A stretch of DNA of 64,000 nucleotides from NCBI RefSeq assembly GCF_003148565.1, contig NZ_QGGL01000002.1, positions 248,001-312,000 on the forward strand. Reading direction: 5' to 3'. The first letter of the stretch is position 1; each line of letters begins with the position of its first letter. Below the pieces are notes generated by a model, which was not told the origin of the DNA, made no database searches, and was given only the letters and a program-made list of their open reading frames with translations. The position numbers and the translations under genes are program-made. This DNA is from Tumebacillus permanentifrigoris. Its GTDB lineage: Bacteria > Bacillota > Bacilli > Tumebacillales > Tumebacillaceae. This document shows positions 16,391 through 25,100 of this stretch, piece by piece.

Positions 16391-16485
16391 CTGGCATACC
16401 TCCTTTTGTCCGCATTAGCATGTGCTGATTCGGGGTTGGGTACGCTACTCTCTGACAGGCATTCCAAAAAGGAGGGAGTTTGACA

Positions 16486-17259
16486 ATGAAAGCAAAACGT
16501 TGGCTGTCCTCATTCCTTGCGCTGGCGGTGCTTCTCTCGCCCCTGACGGTACACGCCGAACCGAGCGACCAGTTGTCTCCAAGCGAGCATCGTGAGCTGA
16601 AGGAGATGACCGAACGCTCTGGCGGTACGATCCAAGTCAAGTGGGACGACAAACTCGGCACGCCGCGCTTCATCTCCGGCAAGCTCTCCAAGCCGCTCAA
16701 GGGCGAGCCGCTCGACATGGCCCTGCACTTCCTCGATTCGATCAAGGACCTGTATCATGTAGACAAGGCCAAAAAATCATTTGCCCTCAAGCGCATCGAC
16801 CAAGACGAGCTCGGCATGCACCACGTCCGCCTCGCGCACGTCGTCAACGGTATCCCGGTCTGGGGGGACGAGGTGATCGTACATATCGACAAGTCCCGCG
16901 TGGTGCGCTCCATCAACGGGCAATTCACCCCGAACGTAGAACGGAACAGCGAGCGTTTAAAATCCCCGACCTTCACAGGTGAACAAGCGATCAAAGCGGC
17001 GCTCGAACACGTCAAAGTCACACAGCCCTCCGCTCCTCCGAAAGCGATGCTCCATTACTTCGCCTACCCGGAACCGGAGCAGATCAACTTGGTCTACATC
17101 GTCAACGTATACGACCAAACGGCCCCCGCCGATTGGAAGGTCTTCGTGGATGCGATGACGGGGGATATCCTCTACAAGTACAACGACTTGAAGACGAAAA
17201 AAGGCAACGCCCCGGTGAAAAAACCAGCCGTTGCGCACGAAGGAAACGAAACCGACTAG
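16486..17259 (+). CDS. secreted FTP-PepSY protein (stand-alone thermolysin-type propeptide)
   Basis: A 257-residue exported protein. Residues 1-24 are a signal peptide (WLSSFLALAVLLSPLTVHAE). Residues of about 65-135 resemble the FTP domain of M4 metalloprotease propeptides (LDMALHFLDSIKDLYHVDKA, then HHVRLAHVVNGIPVWGDEV). Residues 145-235 resemble a PepSY domain ending in WKVFVDAMTGDILYKYNDL. In thermolysin-like proteases these domains chaperone and inhibit an adjoining catalytic domain. Here the protein stops after a Lys/Pro-rich tail with no HExxH, and no frame continues it before the terminator at 17315-17352. It may therefore be a free inhibitor or foldase, or the remnant of a protease gene. 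The ATG follows AAGGAGGGAG. Confidence 0.85.
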   Translation: MKAKRWLSSFLALAVLLSPLTVHAEPSDQLSPSEHRELKEMTERSGGTIQVKWDDKLGTPRFISGKLSKPLKGEPLDMALHFLDSIKDLYHVDKAKKSFALKRIDQDELGMHHVRLAHVVNGIPVWGDEVIVHIDKSRVVRSINGQFTPNVERNSERLKSPTFTGEQAIKAALEHVKVTQPSAPPKAMLHYFAYPEPEQINLVYIVNVYDQTAPADWKVFVDAMTGDILYKYNDLKTKKGNAPVKKPAVAHEGNETD

Positions 17260-17314
17260 CACCAGTCCGCACACTCTCGAAATCAACGCCTAGATTCGGG
17301 AGATCTGCTCTCGC

Positions 17315-17352
17315 CAAAAACACCCTGTGCCGATGGCATCAGGGTGTTTTTT
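17315..17352. terminator. bidirectional terminator
   Basis: Stem AAAACACCCTG / CAGGGTGTTTT with an inner TGCC/GGCA extension, between the FTP-PepSY gene and the convergent thiolase gene. Confidence 0.88.
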
Positions 17353-17361
17353 CGCGGGACG

Positions 17362-18540
17362 TTAGACGCGCTCGACCAGCAACGCGATGCCGAGGCCGCC
17401 ACCGATGCAGAGCGAAGCGATGCCGTACTTCTGCTCACGGTGGTGCAGTTCATGCACCAGCGTCGCCGTGATGCGGGAGCCGGTGCTGCCGACCGGATGT
17501 CCGAGGGCGATGCCCGAGCCGTTGACGTTGACTTTGGTGCGATCCAGTTCCAGCAGACGCTCCACGGCAAGGTATTGGGCGGCGAATGCTTCGTTGATCT
17601 CCCAGACGTCGATGTCGTTCGCGGTCAGGCCAGTTTTCGCCAGCAACTTCTGGATCGCCGGCACCGGGCCGTAGCCCATCAGTTCTGGCTCCACGCCTAC
17701 CACCGCACCCGCTACGATCTTGGCCAGCGGGGTCAGGCCGAGTTCCTGAACTTTCTCCCCCGACATCAGGACGACTGCTGAAGCCCCGTCGTTGATGCCT
17801 GATGCGTTGCCTGCCGTGACCGAGCCGTTCTCCGACTTGAACGTCGCTTTCAACTTGGCGAGGCCTTCCATTGAGATGTCCGCACGCGGATGTTCATCGC
17901 GGGTGACTTCGACCGTTTTGCGGCCGGACTTGGCCGTGACCGGGACGATCTCGCGCTCGAAGCGACCCGATTCGATCGCGGCGAGCGCTTTTTGATGCGA
18001 TTCCAACGCAGCTTGGTCCTGCTCCTCGCGAGTGATGCCATACTTTTCCGCGAGGTTTTCTGCCGTCACGCCCATCATGTCGCCAGAGATCGGGTCGGTC
18101 AGGCACTCCCACAGCGCATCATAGACGGTGCTGTGTTGCATGCGCTGTCCCCAGCGGTTCTGCTTGAGAATGTACGGCACGTTCGACATGACTTCTACGC
18201 CGCCTGCGACGACGATGTCTGCAAATCCAGTCTGGATCTGCATCATCCCATCGAGAATGGCTTGCATGCCAGAGCCGCATTGACGCTGGATCGTGTAGCC
18301 GGTCGTGGTGTGCGGGAATCCCGCTTTGAGCAGGGCGGTGCGCGCCGTGTTCGGCTCGTCGGTGCGTTGGATGCAGTGGCCGAGGATGACTTCCTCGACT
18401 TGGCCTTTTTCGATCCCGGCTTTTTCCACAGCGGCGGTGAGCAATTGAGCTGCCAGTTCGCTAGGCATCGTGTCCTTGAGCGGACCGCCGAACGCGGTGA
18501 TTGCGGAGCGAACGGCCGATACGAGATATACGTCCTTCAT
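17362..18540 (-). CDS. acetyl-CoA C-acetyltransferase (thiolase)
   Basis: A 392-residue thiolase II with all catalytic residues: acylated Cys88 in TIQRQCGSGMQ, His in the NEAFAAQ/GHPVGSTG region and the second Cys in SLCIGGGLGIAL. It catalyses reversible Claisen condensation of two acetyl-CoA, or thiolysis of acetoacetyl-CoA, in fatty-acid or PHB-type metabolism. No beta-oxidation genes accompany it, so direction and pathway are not fixed. The ATG follows GGGGAGG. The glutathione peroxidase-like gene lies 33 bases upstream on the same strand, so the two may be co-transcribed. Confidence 0.93.
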   Translation of the reverse strand: MKDVYLVSAVRSAITAFGGPLKDTMPSELAAQLLTAAVEKAGIEKGQVEEVILGHCIQRTDEPNTARTALLKAGFPHTTTGYTIQRQCGSGMQAILDGMMQIQTGFADIVVAGGVEVMSNVPYILKQNRWGQRMQHSTVYDALWECLTDPISGDMMGVTAENLAEKYGITREEQDQAALESHQKALAAIESGRFEREIVPVTAKSGRKTVEVTRDEHPRADISMEGLAKLKATFKSENGSVTAGNASGINDGASAVVLMSGEKVQELGLTPLAKIVAGAVVGVEPELMGYGPVPAIQKLLAKTGLTANDIDVWEINEAFAAQYLAVERLLELDRTKVNVNGSGIALGHPVGSTGSRITATLVHELHHREQKYGIASLCIGGGLGIALLVERV

Positions 18541-18573
18541 TGGTGGTTTCCCCTCCCCAGAGGTGTAGAGTGC

Positions 18574-19059
18574 TTACTTCGCCAGTTCGCGTTCGACAGC
18601 TGCGATCAGGTCCGCATCCTCCGGCGTCACTTTCGGGCTGAAACGAGCGGCGATCTGGCCATCGCGCGCGATCAGGAATTTTTCGAAGTTCCATTGCACG
18701 TCGCCCGTCGGTTCGGCATGCGTGGTTAGGTAGGTGTAGAGCGGGTGCTTGTCATCGCCGAGGATTTTGACTTTCTCCAGAAGTTCGAAGTCTGCGCCGA
18801 ACTTCATTTTGCAGAATTCTTGAATCTGTTCCATCGAACCAGGCTCTTGGCCGCCGAAGTCGTTGCACGGGAAGCCCAGCACGCGCAGTCCTTGCTCGCG
18901 GTACTTGCGGTTGAGTGCTTCGAGACCTTCGTATTGCGGGGTCAGGCCGCATGCGGACGCGACGTTGACGAGGAGCAGGACGTCACCTTGGTAGGTTTCC
19001 AGTTGCTTCGGGGTGCCGTCTGCTGCGTTCACTGTGATGTGGTAGAAGTTGTTGTTCAT
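18574..19059 (-). CDS. glutathione peroxidase-family thiol peroxidase
   Basis: A 161-residue thioredoxin-fold peroxidase of the GPx family (BsaA/Gpo-like). The peroxidatic Cys37 lies in LLVNVASACGLTPQYEGL, the conserved Gln in FPCNDFGGQEPGS and the Trp/Asn in VQWNFEKFLI, so the Cys-Gln-Trp-Asn tetrad is complete. Bacillales lack glutathione, so the reductant is probably thioredoxin. The conserved second Cys of FPCNDF may be the resolving residue. There is no signal peptide. The ATG follows TAGGAGGG by eight bases; the thiolase gene lies downstream. Confidence 0.93.
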   Translation of the reverse strand: MNNNFYHITVNAADGTPKQLETYQGDVLLLVNVASACGLTPQYEGLEALNRKYREQGLRVLGFPCNDFGGQEPGSMEQIQEFCKMKFGADFELLEKVKILGDDKHPLYTYLTTHAEPTGDVQWNFEKFLIARDGQIAARFSPKVTPEDADLIAAVERELAK

Positions 19060-19103
19060 TATGTATCCCTCCTAAAATGATGTTGCTACCTGTAGTATTC
19101 AAC

Positions 19104-19133
19104 AAAAAAGGCCCCGACCCCTTTGTCGAGACC
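19104..19133 (-). terminator. terminator of the 19144-20229 gene
   Basis: On the minus strand a nine-base stem including two G-U pairs (GGUCUCGAC / GUCGGGGCC) is followed by six U. It lies ten bases after the stop codon of the hydrolase-like gene. Confidence 0.7.
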
Positions 19134-19143
19134 CTACCCCTGA

Positions 19144-20229
19144 TTAAATTGCCCGCAGGTGACGATCTGCTTCCGCCACTTTCACAGTCTCCCTTGGCGT
19201 AGCACGTTCGAGCGCCTCACGGTAAATCTCCACATTTTCAAAATACCCCAGATGCGCAAATCCAAAGGCGCGGTTGTTGTCGACTTTGACGTTTTTCACC
19301 CCAAGATATTCGTTGAGCGGCCCACCGATCGGGTCGAGCACATCCCAGTAATTCGTCCAACGCAGATGGGCTAGACAGTCGGTGACATAGCTTGTCAGCA
19401 CCGTTCCCTGCGGTGCAGACACTTCCGGCCAGCGGCGTCGGAATCCATTGACGTGATCCACAATCAAGCGTTTCACGTATTCGTGCTCCCCGATGTGTTC
19501 CGCGAGGTAGAGCGCGGTCATGTCCAGCGGTGAGCCGAGCGTGATCAACTCAAACAATTTGTGTCGTTTGGCCGCCAACACAGCATCGTCGTTCATGTTC
19601 AAGTTCAAACGATTCAACGCATCGTAGAGCACCACACTGCCTAGCGAGTGTCCAACGAGGATGATGCGGTCGTAATCTTCATTGATCAACATGAGCAGTT
19701 TCTCCAGCGCCCCGCTCAGTACGTCTTCACGCACCTCATGCCACTTGGAGCGCAGATCCCCCGAGGTGTAGACCGCAACATCGCCAAGGTAGTCAACCAG
19801 CATTTGCGCGGTCATGCCCATCAGCGATCGATACAGCGGGTCGAGCCACTTGGGCATCAACTTCTCCCCCAGCGCTCCGAGCTGACTCATCCCGCGCAAC
19901 ACCGGCCCTACACCGTGGATGCCAGCACCGTCTGACGCTTTGCCCATCCAACCGAGCGTCTCCTTCAGCGTGATCTGACGTTCGACGCGAGAGGCCCAGT
20001 AGTATTCGTGAACATCCACTTCCCAGTTGGATCGTTTGTTGTCGGTCAGTTGCACATAATCCTGACCGCCATTGGCGCCTTGCAAGCGGCGGTGGGTCAG
20101 CTTCAAGTCTCTACCGCGGGCGACTTGCAGAGACTGGACCAGGTTGCGGGCACATACATCCAGTGTGTCGAGTTCTCCTTGGTCCCCTGCTCCGTGTGTG
20201 ATCAAGATCGCGATCTTTGTCTTCTCCAT
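19144..20229 (-). CDS. alpha/beta-hydrolase-like protein with intact GHSLG
   Basis: A 361-residue cytoplasmic protein. The N-terminus reads KIAILITHGAGDQGELDTLD, an oxyanion-loop-like HGxG. The nucleophile elbow is DRIILVGHSLGSVVLYDALN, with Ser in the GxSxG position. A later segment, ELITLGSPLDM, is typical of lipase/esterase-like proteins, and a C-terminal His-rich region (AFGFAHLGYFENVEIYRE) could provide the catalytic His. It resembles large uncharacterised alpha/beta hydrolases. It is a tandem paralogue of the gene at 20376-21560, sharing MxDYLGDVAVYTS and the HxYYWA motif. The substrate is unknown. Confidence 0.8.
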   Translation of the reverse strand: MEKTKIAILITHGAGDQGELDTLDVCARNLVQSLQVARGRDLKLTHRRLQGANGGQDYVQLTDNKRSNWEVDVHEYYWASRVERQITLKETLGWMGKASDGAGIHGVGPVLRGMSQLGALGEKLMPKWLDPLYRSLMGMTAQMLVDYLGDVAVYTSGDLRSKWHEVREDVLSGALEKLLMLINEDYDRIILVGHSLGSVVLYDALNRLNLNMNDDAVLAAKRHKLFELITLGSPLDMTALYLAEHIGEHEYVKRLIVDHVNGFRRRWPEVSAPQGTVLTSYVTDCLAHLRWTNYWDVLDPIGGPLNEYLGVKNVKVDNNRAFGFAHLGYFENVEIYREALERATPRETVKVAEADRHLRAI

Positions 20230-20315
20230 CGTTTGTCACCACTCCCTTCAGGGTGTCCGTCTCCACTATCATACAAATGTCCCGGAGCTTGTCCTTTTAC
20301 AACCTTCGGGGATAA

Positions 20316-20349
20316 GAAAAAGGTCCCGACTTGTTGGAATCGGGACCTT
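20316..20349 (-). terminator. terminator of the 20376-21560 gene
   Basis: A ten-base perfect stem (AAGGTCCCGA / TCGGGACCTT) with A-runs on the left that become a U-tract on the minus strand. It separates the two hydrolase-like paralogues into separate transcripts. Confidence 0.88.
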
Positions 20350-20375
20350 GCGTGCATTCTGGATGAGTGTTCATG

Positions 20376-21560
20376 CTAGGCCGTCTCTCCCACTTGGATG
20401 TCGTTGCGCGCTTGGGCTTCAGCCGCTTGGACGCGTTCGATGACTCGTGAATAGATGCTCGGATTCTGCCAGTAGCCCACGTGTGCAAAGCCCCATTCGA
20501 GACCGTTGTCGACTTGCTGGTTCTGCACGCCTTCGTAGAAATCGAGGTGCCCACCGATCGGGTCCTTGAGATCGTAGTAGTTGGTCCAGTGCAGATGCTG
20601 CAAGTGGTTTTGCAACGTGCTCGACAGTTCCGGTCCAGAATCCGAATCCAGATCGCGAGCGTCGCGGCGGCGGAAACCGTTCAGTGAATTCAAGATCAGC
20701 CGTTTGACGTATTCGCCGGACGGCACATACTCGCGGAGGAAGAACTTGACTTTGTCGAGCGGCGACCCGATCGTGATCAGTTCAAACAGTTTGCGACCAT
20801 CGGACGCCAGTTGCTCGTCGTGGTTCATCTGCAAGTTGAGCTGGTTTAGCGCATCATAGGCGATGACGCTGCCGAGCGCGTGGCCGACGATCAGAATTTT
20901 GTCATAGTCTTGGTGCAGCAGGGCGGAGAGTTTTTCCACAGCGCCTTCGAGAACTTTGGCGCGGGTCTCGTAGAATTTCGACTTGCGGTCGTTGGAGGTG
21001 TAGACGGCGACGTCGCCCAGGTAATCGACGATCATCTGCTCCGGTTTGCCCATCAGCACGCGGAACAGCGGTTCCACAGCCTTCGGAAGCAGGGTGCCAC
21101 AGAGACGGGAGAGTCCGTAAAAGAGCCGAACTGCCTTGCCGATGTGTTTGAGGTACCAGCGGCGTTTGAATTTGCCGTTTTGGTAGGCGTTGGCGAATGC
21201 ATCGTCATGTTCATAGCGGCGGGCAAGTTCTTCGTTCTCTTCATAGAATTTCTCAGCCCCGTCAGAAGCGCGGATCAGCCACTGCACAATTTCTTGGAAC
21301 GAGATGACGCGCTGCATGGTGTGCGCCCAGTAGTATTCGTGGATGTCGACCTCCGTCGAGGATTCATCGAGCCGGGAGAGTTTGATGTAATCATGCATGT
21401 CATCACGGAGCCGCATGCGGTGGTGTTTTAACTGGATGCCAGTCTGCCTGGAGGCGTGGAGCGACTCAACGAGGTTACGCGTGAAGGTGTCCAACGTCTC
21501 GTAAACGCCCTGCTCCCCCATCCCGTGGATGATCAGGATGCAGATCTTTTTCTTGTCCAT
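20376..21560 (-). CDS. alpha/beta-hydrolase-like paralogue lacking the nucleophilic Ser
   Basis: A 394-residue paralogue of the neighbouring 361-residue protein, with the same framework: CILIIHGMGEQGVYETLD, VDIHEYYWAHTMQRVI, MIVDYLGDVAVYTSNDRKS, FELITIGSPLDKVKFFL and GFAHVGYWQNPSIYSRVIE. The elbow, however, reads KILIVGHALGSVIAYDALN. The expected Ser codon TCG (as in the partner) is GCG, so the nucleophile is Ala. It also has an extra insertion of about 40 charged residues around EENEELARRYEHDDAFAN. If the fold is a hydrolase, this copy should be catalytically dead and may bind a ligand or the partner. The function of both is unknown. Confidence 0.8.
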   Translation of the reverse strand: MDKKKICILIIHGMGEQGVYETLDTFTRNLVESLHASRQTGIQLKHHRMRLRDDMHDYIKLSRLDESSTEVDIHEYYWAHTMQRVISFQEIVQWLIRASDGAEKFYEENEELARRYEHDDAFANAYQNGKFKRRWYLKHIGKAVRLFYGLSRLCGTLLPKAVEPLFRVLMGKPEQMIVDYLGDVAVYTSNDRKSKFYETRAKVLEGAVEKLSALLHQDYDKILIVGHALGSVIAYDALNQLNLQMNHDEQLASDGRKLFELITIGSPLDKVKFFLREYVPSGEYVKRLILNSLNGFRRRDARDLDSDSGPELSSTLQNHLQHLHWTNYYDLKDPIGGHLDFYEGVQNQQVDNGLEWGFAHVGYWQNPSIYSRVIERVQAAEAQARNDIQVGETA

Positions 21561-21671
21561 CGTAAAACCTCCCTCCCAAATTTTAAGTCGTCACTTTTGT
21601 TTTGCGGTATGTTATTTGTATCTTGTACTATAGAAGGGGGTTTCTGGGTGAGATTTACAACCTGTAGGATG

Positions 21672-21708
21672 AAAAAAAAGAATCCCTCTAGAGTGAGGGA
21701 TTCTTTTC
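21672..21708 (-). terminator. terminator of the RHS operon
   Basis: A 13-base perfect stem (AAAAGAATCCCTC / GAGGGATTCTTTT) ten bases after the last gene of the operon (21718). Confidence 0.92.
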
Positions 21709-21717
21709 AATGATTGA

Positions 21718-22158
21718 TTACTCGCTTGGGTACTCAACAATCAGTTCCGTATCATTTATTCGAATCCGGTTGGCTTCGATGAATAAAACAGAGTCAGTCA
21801 TTTCGACAAGAAAATTAACATTCGAGCCGTAGTATCGTACCCATCTCTTGGCCCATTCGTCTGTAATGTCTACAAAACCAATAGATCCAATTCCATTTTC
21901 GTAAAAATAGATTGATGACATTTCTCTAATATCATCAATGTCAGGAGGGTATAAGTCTCTACGAGCATTATCCTTTCCTGCTGAGAAAAAGTAGGAGGCT
22001 ACCCCACCAAAGACAATTGTATTCTCTACGTAATCTACTTCACTATGATACGTATGCACAGTAAACATAACGCAATTATTTAACAAATCTACAGAAAAAC
22101 TTGTGATAATGGAGGCTCTTACTGATGCCAACATAATTTCCAACTCTTTTTTACTCAT
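21718..22158 (-). CDS. putative immunity protein of the RHS toxin
   Basis: A 146-residue soluble protein of unrecognised family, beginning MSKKELEIMLASVRASIITS and ending NRIRINDTELIVEYPSE. It is acidic and strand-rich, with aromatic clusters such as SSIYFYENGIGSIGFVDITD. It starts six bases after the RHS stop codon, its ribosome site AGGAGG sits in the RHS 3' end, and it is the last gene before the operon terminator. A small, acidic, unique protein in this place is the usual cognate immunity protein of a polymorphic toxin. The role is inferred from position. Codon use is AT-richer than in the flanking metabolic genes. Confidence 0.68.
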   Translation of the reverse strand: MSKKELEIMLASVRASIITSFSVDLLNNCVMFTVHTYHSEVDYVENTIVFGGVASYFFSAGKDNARRDLYPPDIDDIREMSSIYFYENGIGSIGFVDITDEWAKRWVRYYGSNVNFLVEMTDSVLFIEANRIRINDTELIVEYPSE

Positions 22159-22164
22159 TCATTC

Positions 22165-25100
22165 TTACCTCCTGCTAAAATATCCTCTTAATGTCACGGA
22201 TATTTGTTCGAATGGATTTTCATTTAGATCAATATGAGTATCTTTCTGGTTATTTGTCCATTTACCTAGGTAGTCGGTCCCTGGTTTCCCATTCTTTACA
22301 ACACGGTAATATGGAACTAGGTTATTTTGATTCGCAGCCATTATCCTCACTTGTAGTGCTTGTTTCCCATCAGGAATCCTTACTTCCCATCCATCTTTGT
22401 TAGTTCGTTTAACTTCCCCACCAAATGCCTTTTGGATAGCGTCAGCAATTTTTTTGAGCCAAGCGAGTCCCGATTCCATTTCTTCTTCATAGATGGGCGT
22501 ATTTTGGGCGATAGGCTCCTCCCTAACCGTCATGTGACCACTAGGATCTATATTGCGTTGCGGATTTTGGCTAGCGTACGCATACAAATTCAAAGTTAGC
22601 AATTGCTCTAGATTGCCTTCGAAAGAGTCTTCTGTTATAAATCTACCTTGACTTGGGTCATACCACCTTGCACGGAGGTAGATCAAACCACTCGTTGAAT
22701 CCGAAAACTCTCCAGTGTAACGGAACGGGTTGTTCAACTGTCCGGTAGCCGTCAGTTGGTTCCCCCAGATGTCGTAAGAGTAGGTATTGAGTTGGGCACC
22801 GTTGGCATCTACAAGTCCGACGACATCTCCGTGTCCGTTGTGTTGGTAGTAGGACTTACTCCCCGTTGCATCCTCCCGCAGGACCAGTTGACCATTCACA
22901 CCACGAATGAAGCGATCCAGCAGAACAGGCGAACCGTTGACTACTTTCGCTTCTGCGATGACCTGTTGTTGGTCGTTGTAATAATAACGGGTTGTGGAAC
23001 CGTTCTCAGTTCGCTCGTAGAGCAGACCGTCGCCGTCGTACTTATAGGTGACAACTTTGTTATCCGCAGTTGTTACTTTGGTGAGTCGATTCCAGAGGTC
23101 GTACTCGTAGGTGTTGGTCGGGATCACCAACGGTTTGTCCGTTTGCAAGCCGGTACGGTTGCTGCGGAAATCGTATTGATAAGCTTCGTTGAATTGAGTC
23201 GAGGTCGCTACACGGTTCACCTTGTCGTATGTGAGTTGTGTGGCTGAATTATTTTCTGTGATGCTGTTCTGGTTACCATTGCTATCATAGCCGTACTGGA
23301 ATAGATTGAGTTGCGAACCGTCTGGCTTTTTCTGTTGCAACGAGGTGAGTTGATTTTTCAAATCGTACTCGTAGGAGGAAACCAAGCCATTACCCTGTGT
23401 TGCTTTTTGCACTCGATTCGATTTGGTGTACGCATACGCTACTTCAGTGGGGTTCGTAGCGTTGTCAAACGAAAGTGATTGCAGTCGGTTGCGGGTATCA
23501 CTGGTGAAGGCAATTTTGCGACCAAATGGATCTACCATCGTCGTGCGGTTGCCTGCCACATCATACGTATACGAGACCGTCTTGCCATCCGGTAGCTGTT
23601 CAACCGCGAGCTTATTGTCAGCGGTGTACGCGTACTGCGTAGTACCCGTTTGGTCCTCCATCTTCGAGCGCAGACCTTGGGTGTTGTAGTCGTACTTAAC
23701 GATGTCAGTACCCGCTACTTTTTTGGTCAGTCGGTTCCTTGTGTCGTACTCAAAGTTGAGGGTTTTGTCGTCTTTGTCGATCTGTTTGATCAAATTGTCA
23801 TTTCCGTCGTAGAAATACTTGACGGTCTGATTCTGTTCGTCGACCTTTTTGATCAGGCGGTTCAGTTGGTCATACGACTTAGAAATCGTACTTTTGTTCG
23901 GGTCGTTGTAGGTGACTTTGGTCAGGTTCCCACGCATGTCGTACTCGTAGGCCGTCTGACTGCCATCTGGGGCTTTAACACCCAAGAGCTTAGACAGCGC
24001 GTTGTATTGATACTCGGTTGGGTTGCTCAGACCATCTGTTATTTTTACAATATTGCCTACATTATCGTATGCCACGCTAGAAATAACAAGAGGTCCCGCC
24101 GGCTGCACTGATTCCGTTTTGACGACATACCCATCGAAATCGTACGTTTCACGTGTTACATGCCCGTCCTCATCCGTGGTGGTTTTGGTGTTATTCATAT
24201 CGTCATACTCATATTTGATTTGCGAACTATCGGCATGTGTGACCGTCAAGAGTCGATCGTACAGATCAAACGTCATCGTGTCGGCTTGGTCTTTGGCGTC
24301 ACGGACCCATCGATTACGACCATAGGCATCGTACTCGAATTGAATATCTCGTTGGTACGTGCTGCCTTCGTAATGGCCGCTTTCCGACTTCCAGCCCAAT
24401 GGGTTCCACTTGGTGACGTCTCGTTTCACTGTAGCTCCAACGGCATCAAGGATGTCCATTTCTGTGGTGTTCTTCAGATCGTCGTAGAGGACCTTGGTTC
24501 CAGTTTTGTCCGGATTGCTGACTTTTGAGATGCGGTTGAGCAGATCATATTCATAGGTGCTTATGTTGCCACGAGCGTCTGTGTACTGTTTTAACTGACC
24601 AGTTGGTACATCGTAGACGTAGGCTTCAGAGACCGTCGAAGTTGCTCCATTGACATCCGTTACGTCCGTGCTTTTTTGTGAAAGGAAGCCGCTCTTGTAC
24701 GTGTAATTCGTTGTGTAGACTTGGGTACCATCAGTAACGTTTTTCTTGATAACATTGCCAGCGGTATCATATTGAAAGTCTTCTTGTTGCAAGAGAGTGC
24801 CGCTTTTGTCTTTGACAACTTGTTTTGTCACTGCACTTGTTGCTTGGTCAAGCGTATAGTCCGTCTGTTTGTAAGTTGCAGGTACGTTTGTGTTAGTCGG
24901 ACTGCCTGTCAGATATTCTGTTTTGGAAACCATCGCGTGATAGATAGGGTTCATATTAAATCCAGCAAAAGCGATGTACTTGTACTCATTATACGTACCA
25001 TTTGGTAACGTCTCACTGGTAACATAACCATATTCATCATAAGATCGAGTTGTTGTCTTCGGTTTACTTGATACAGATGGGTTCGATTTACTTGTATTGA

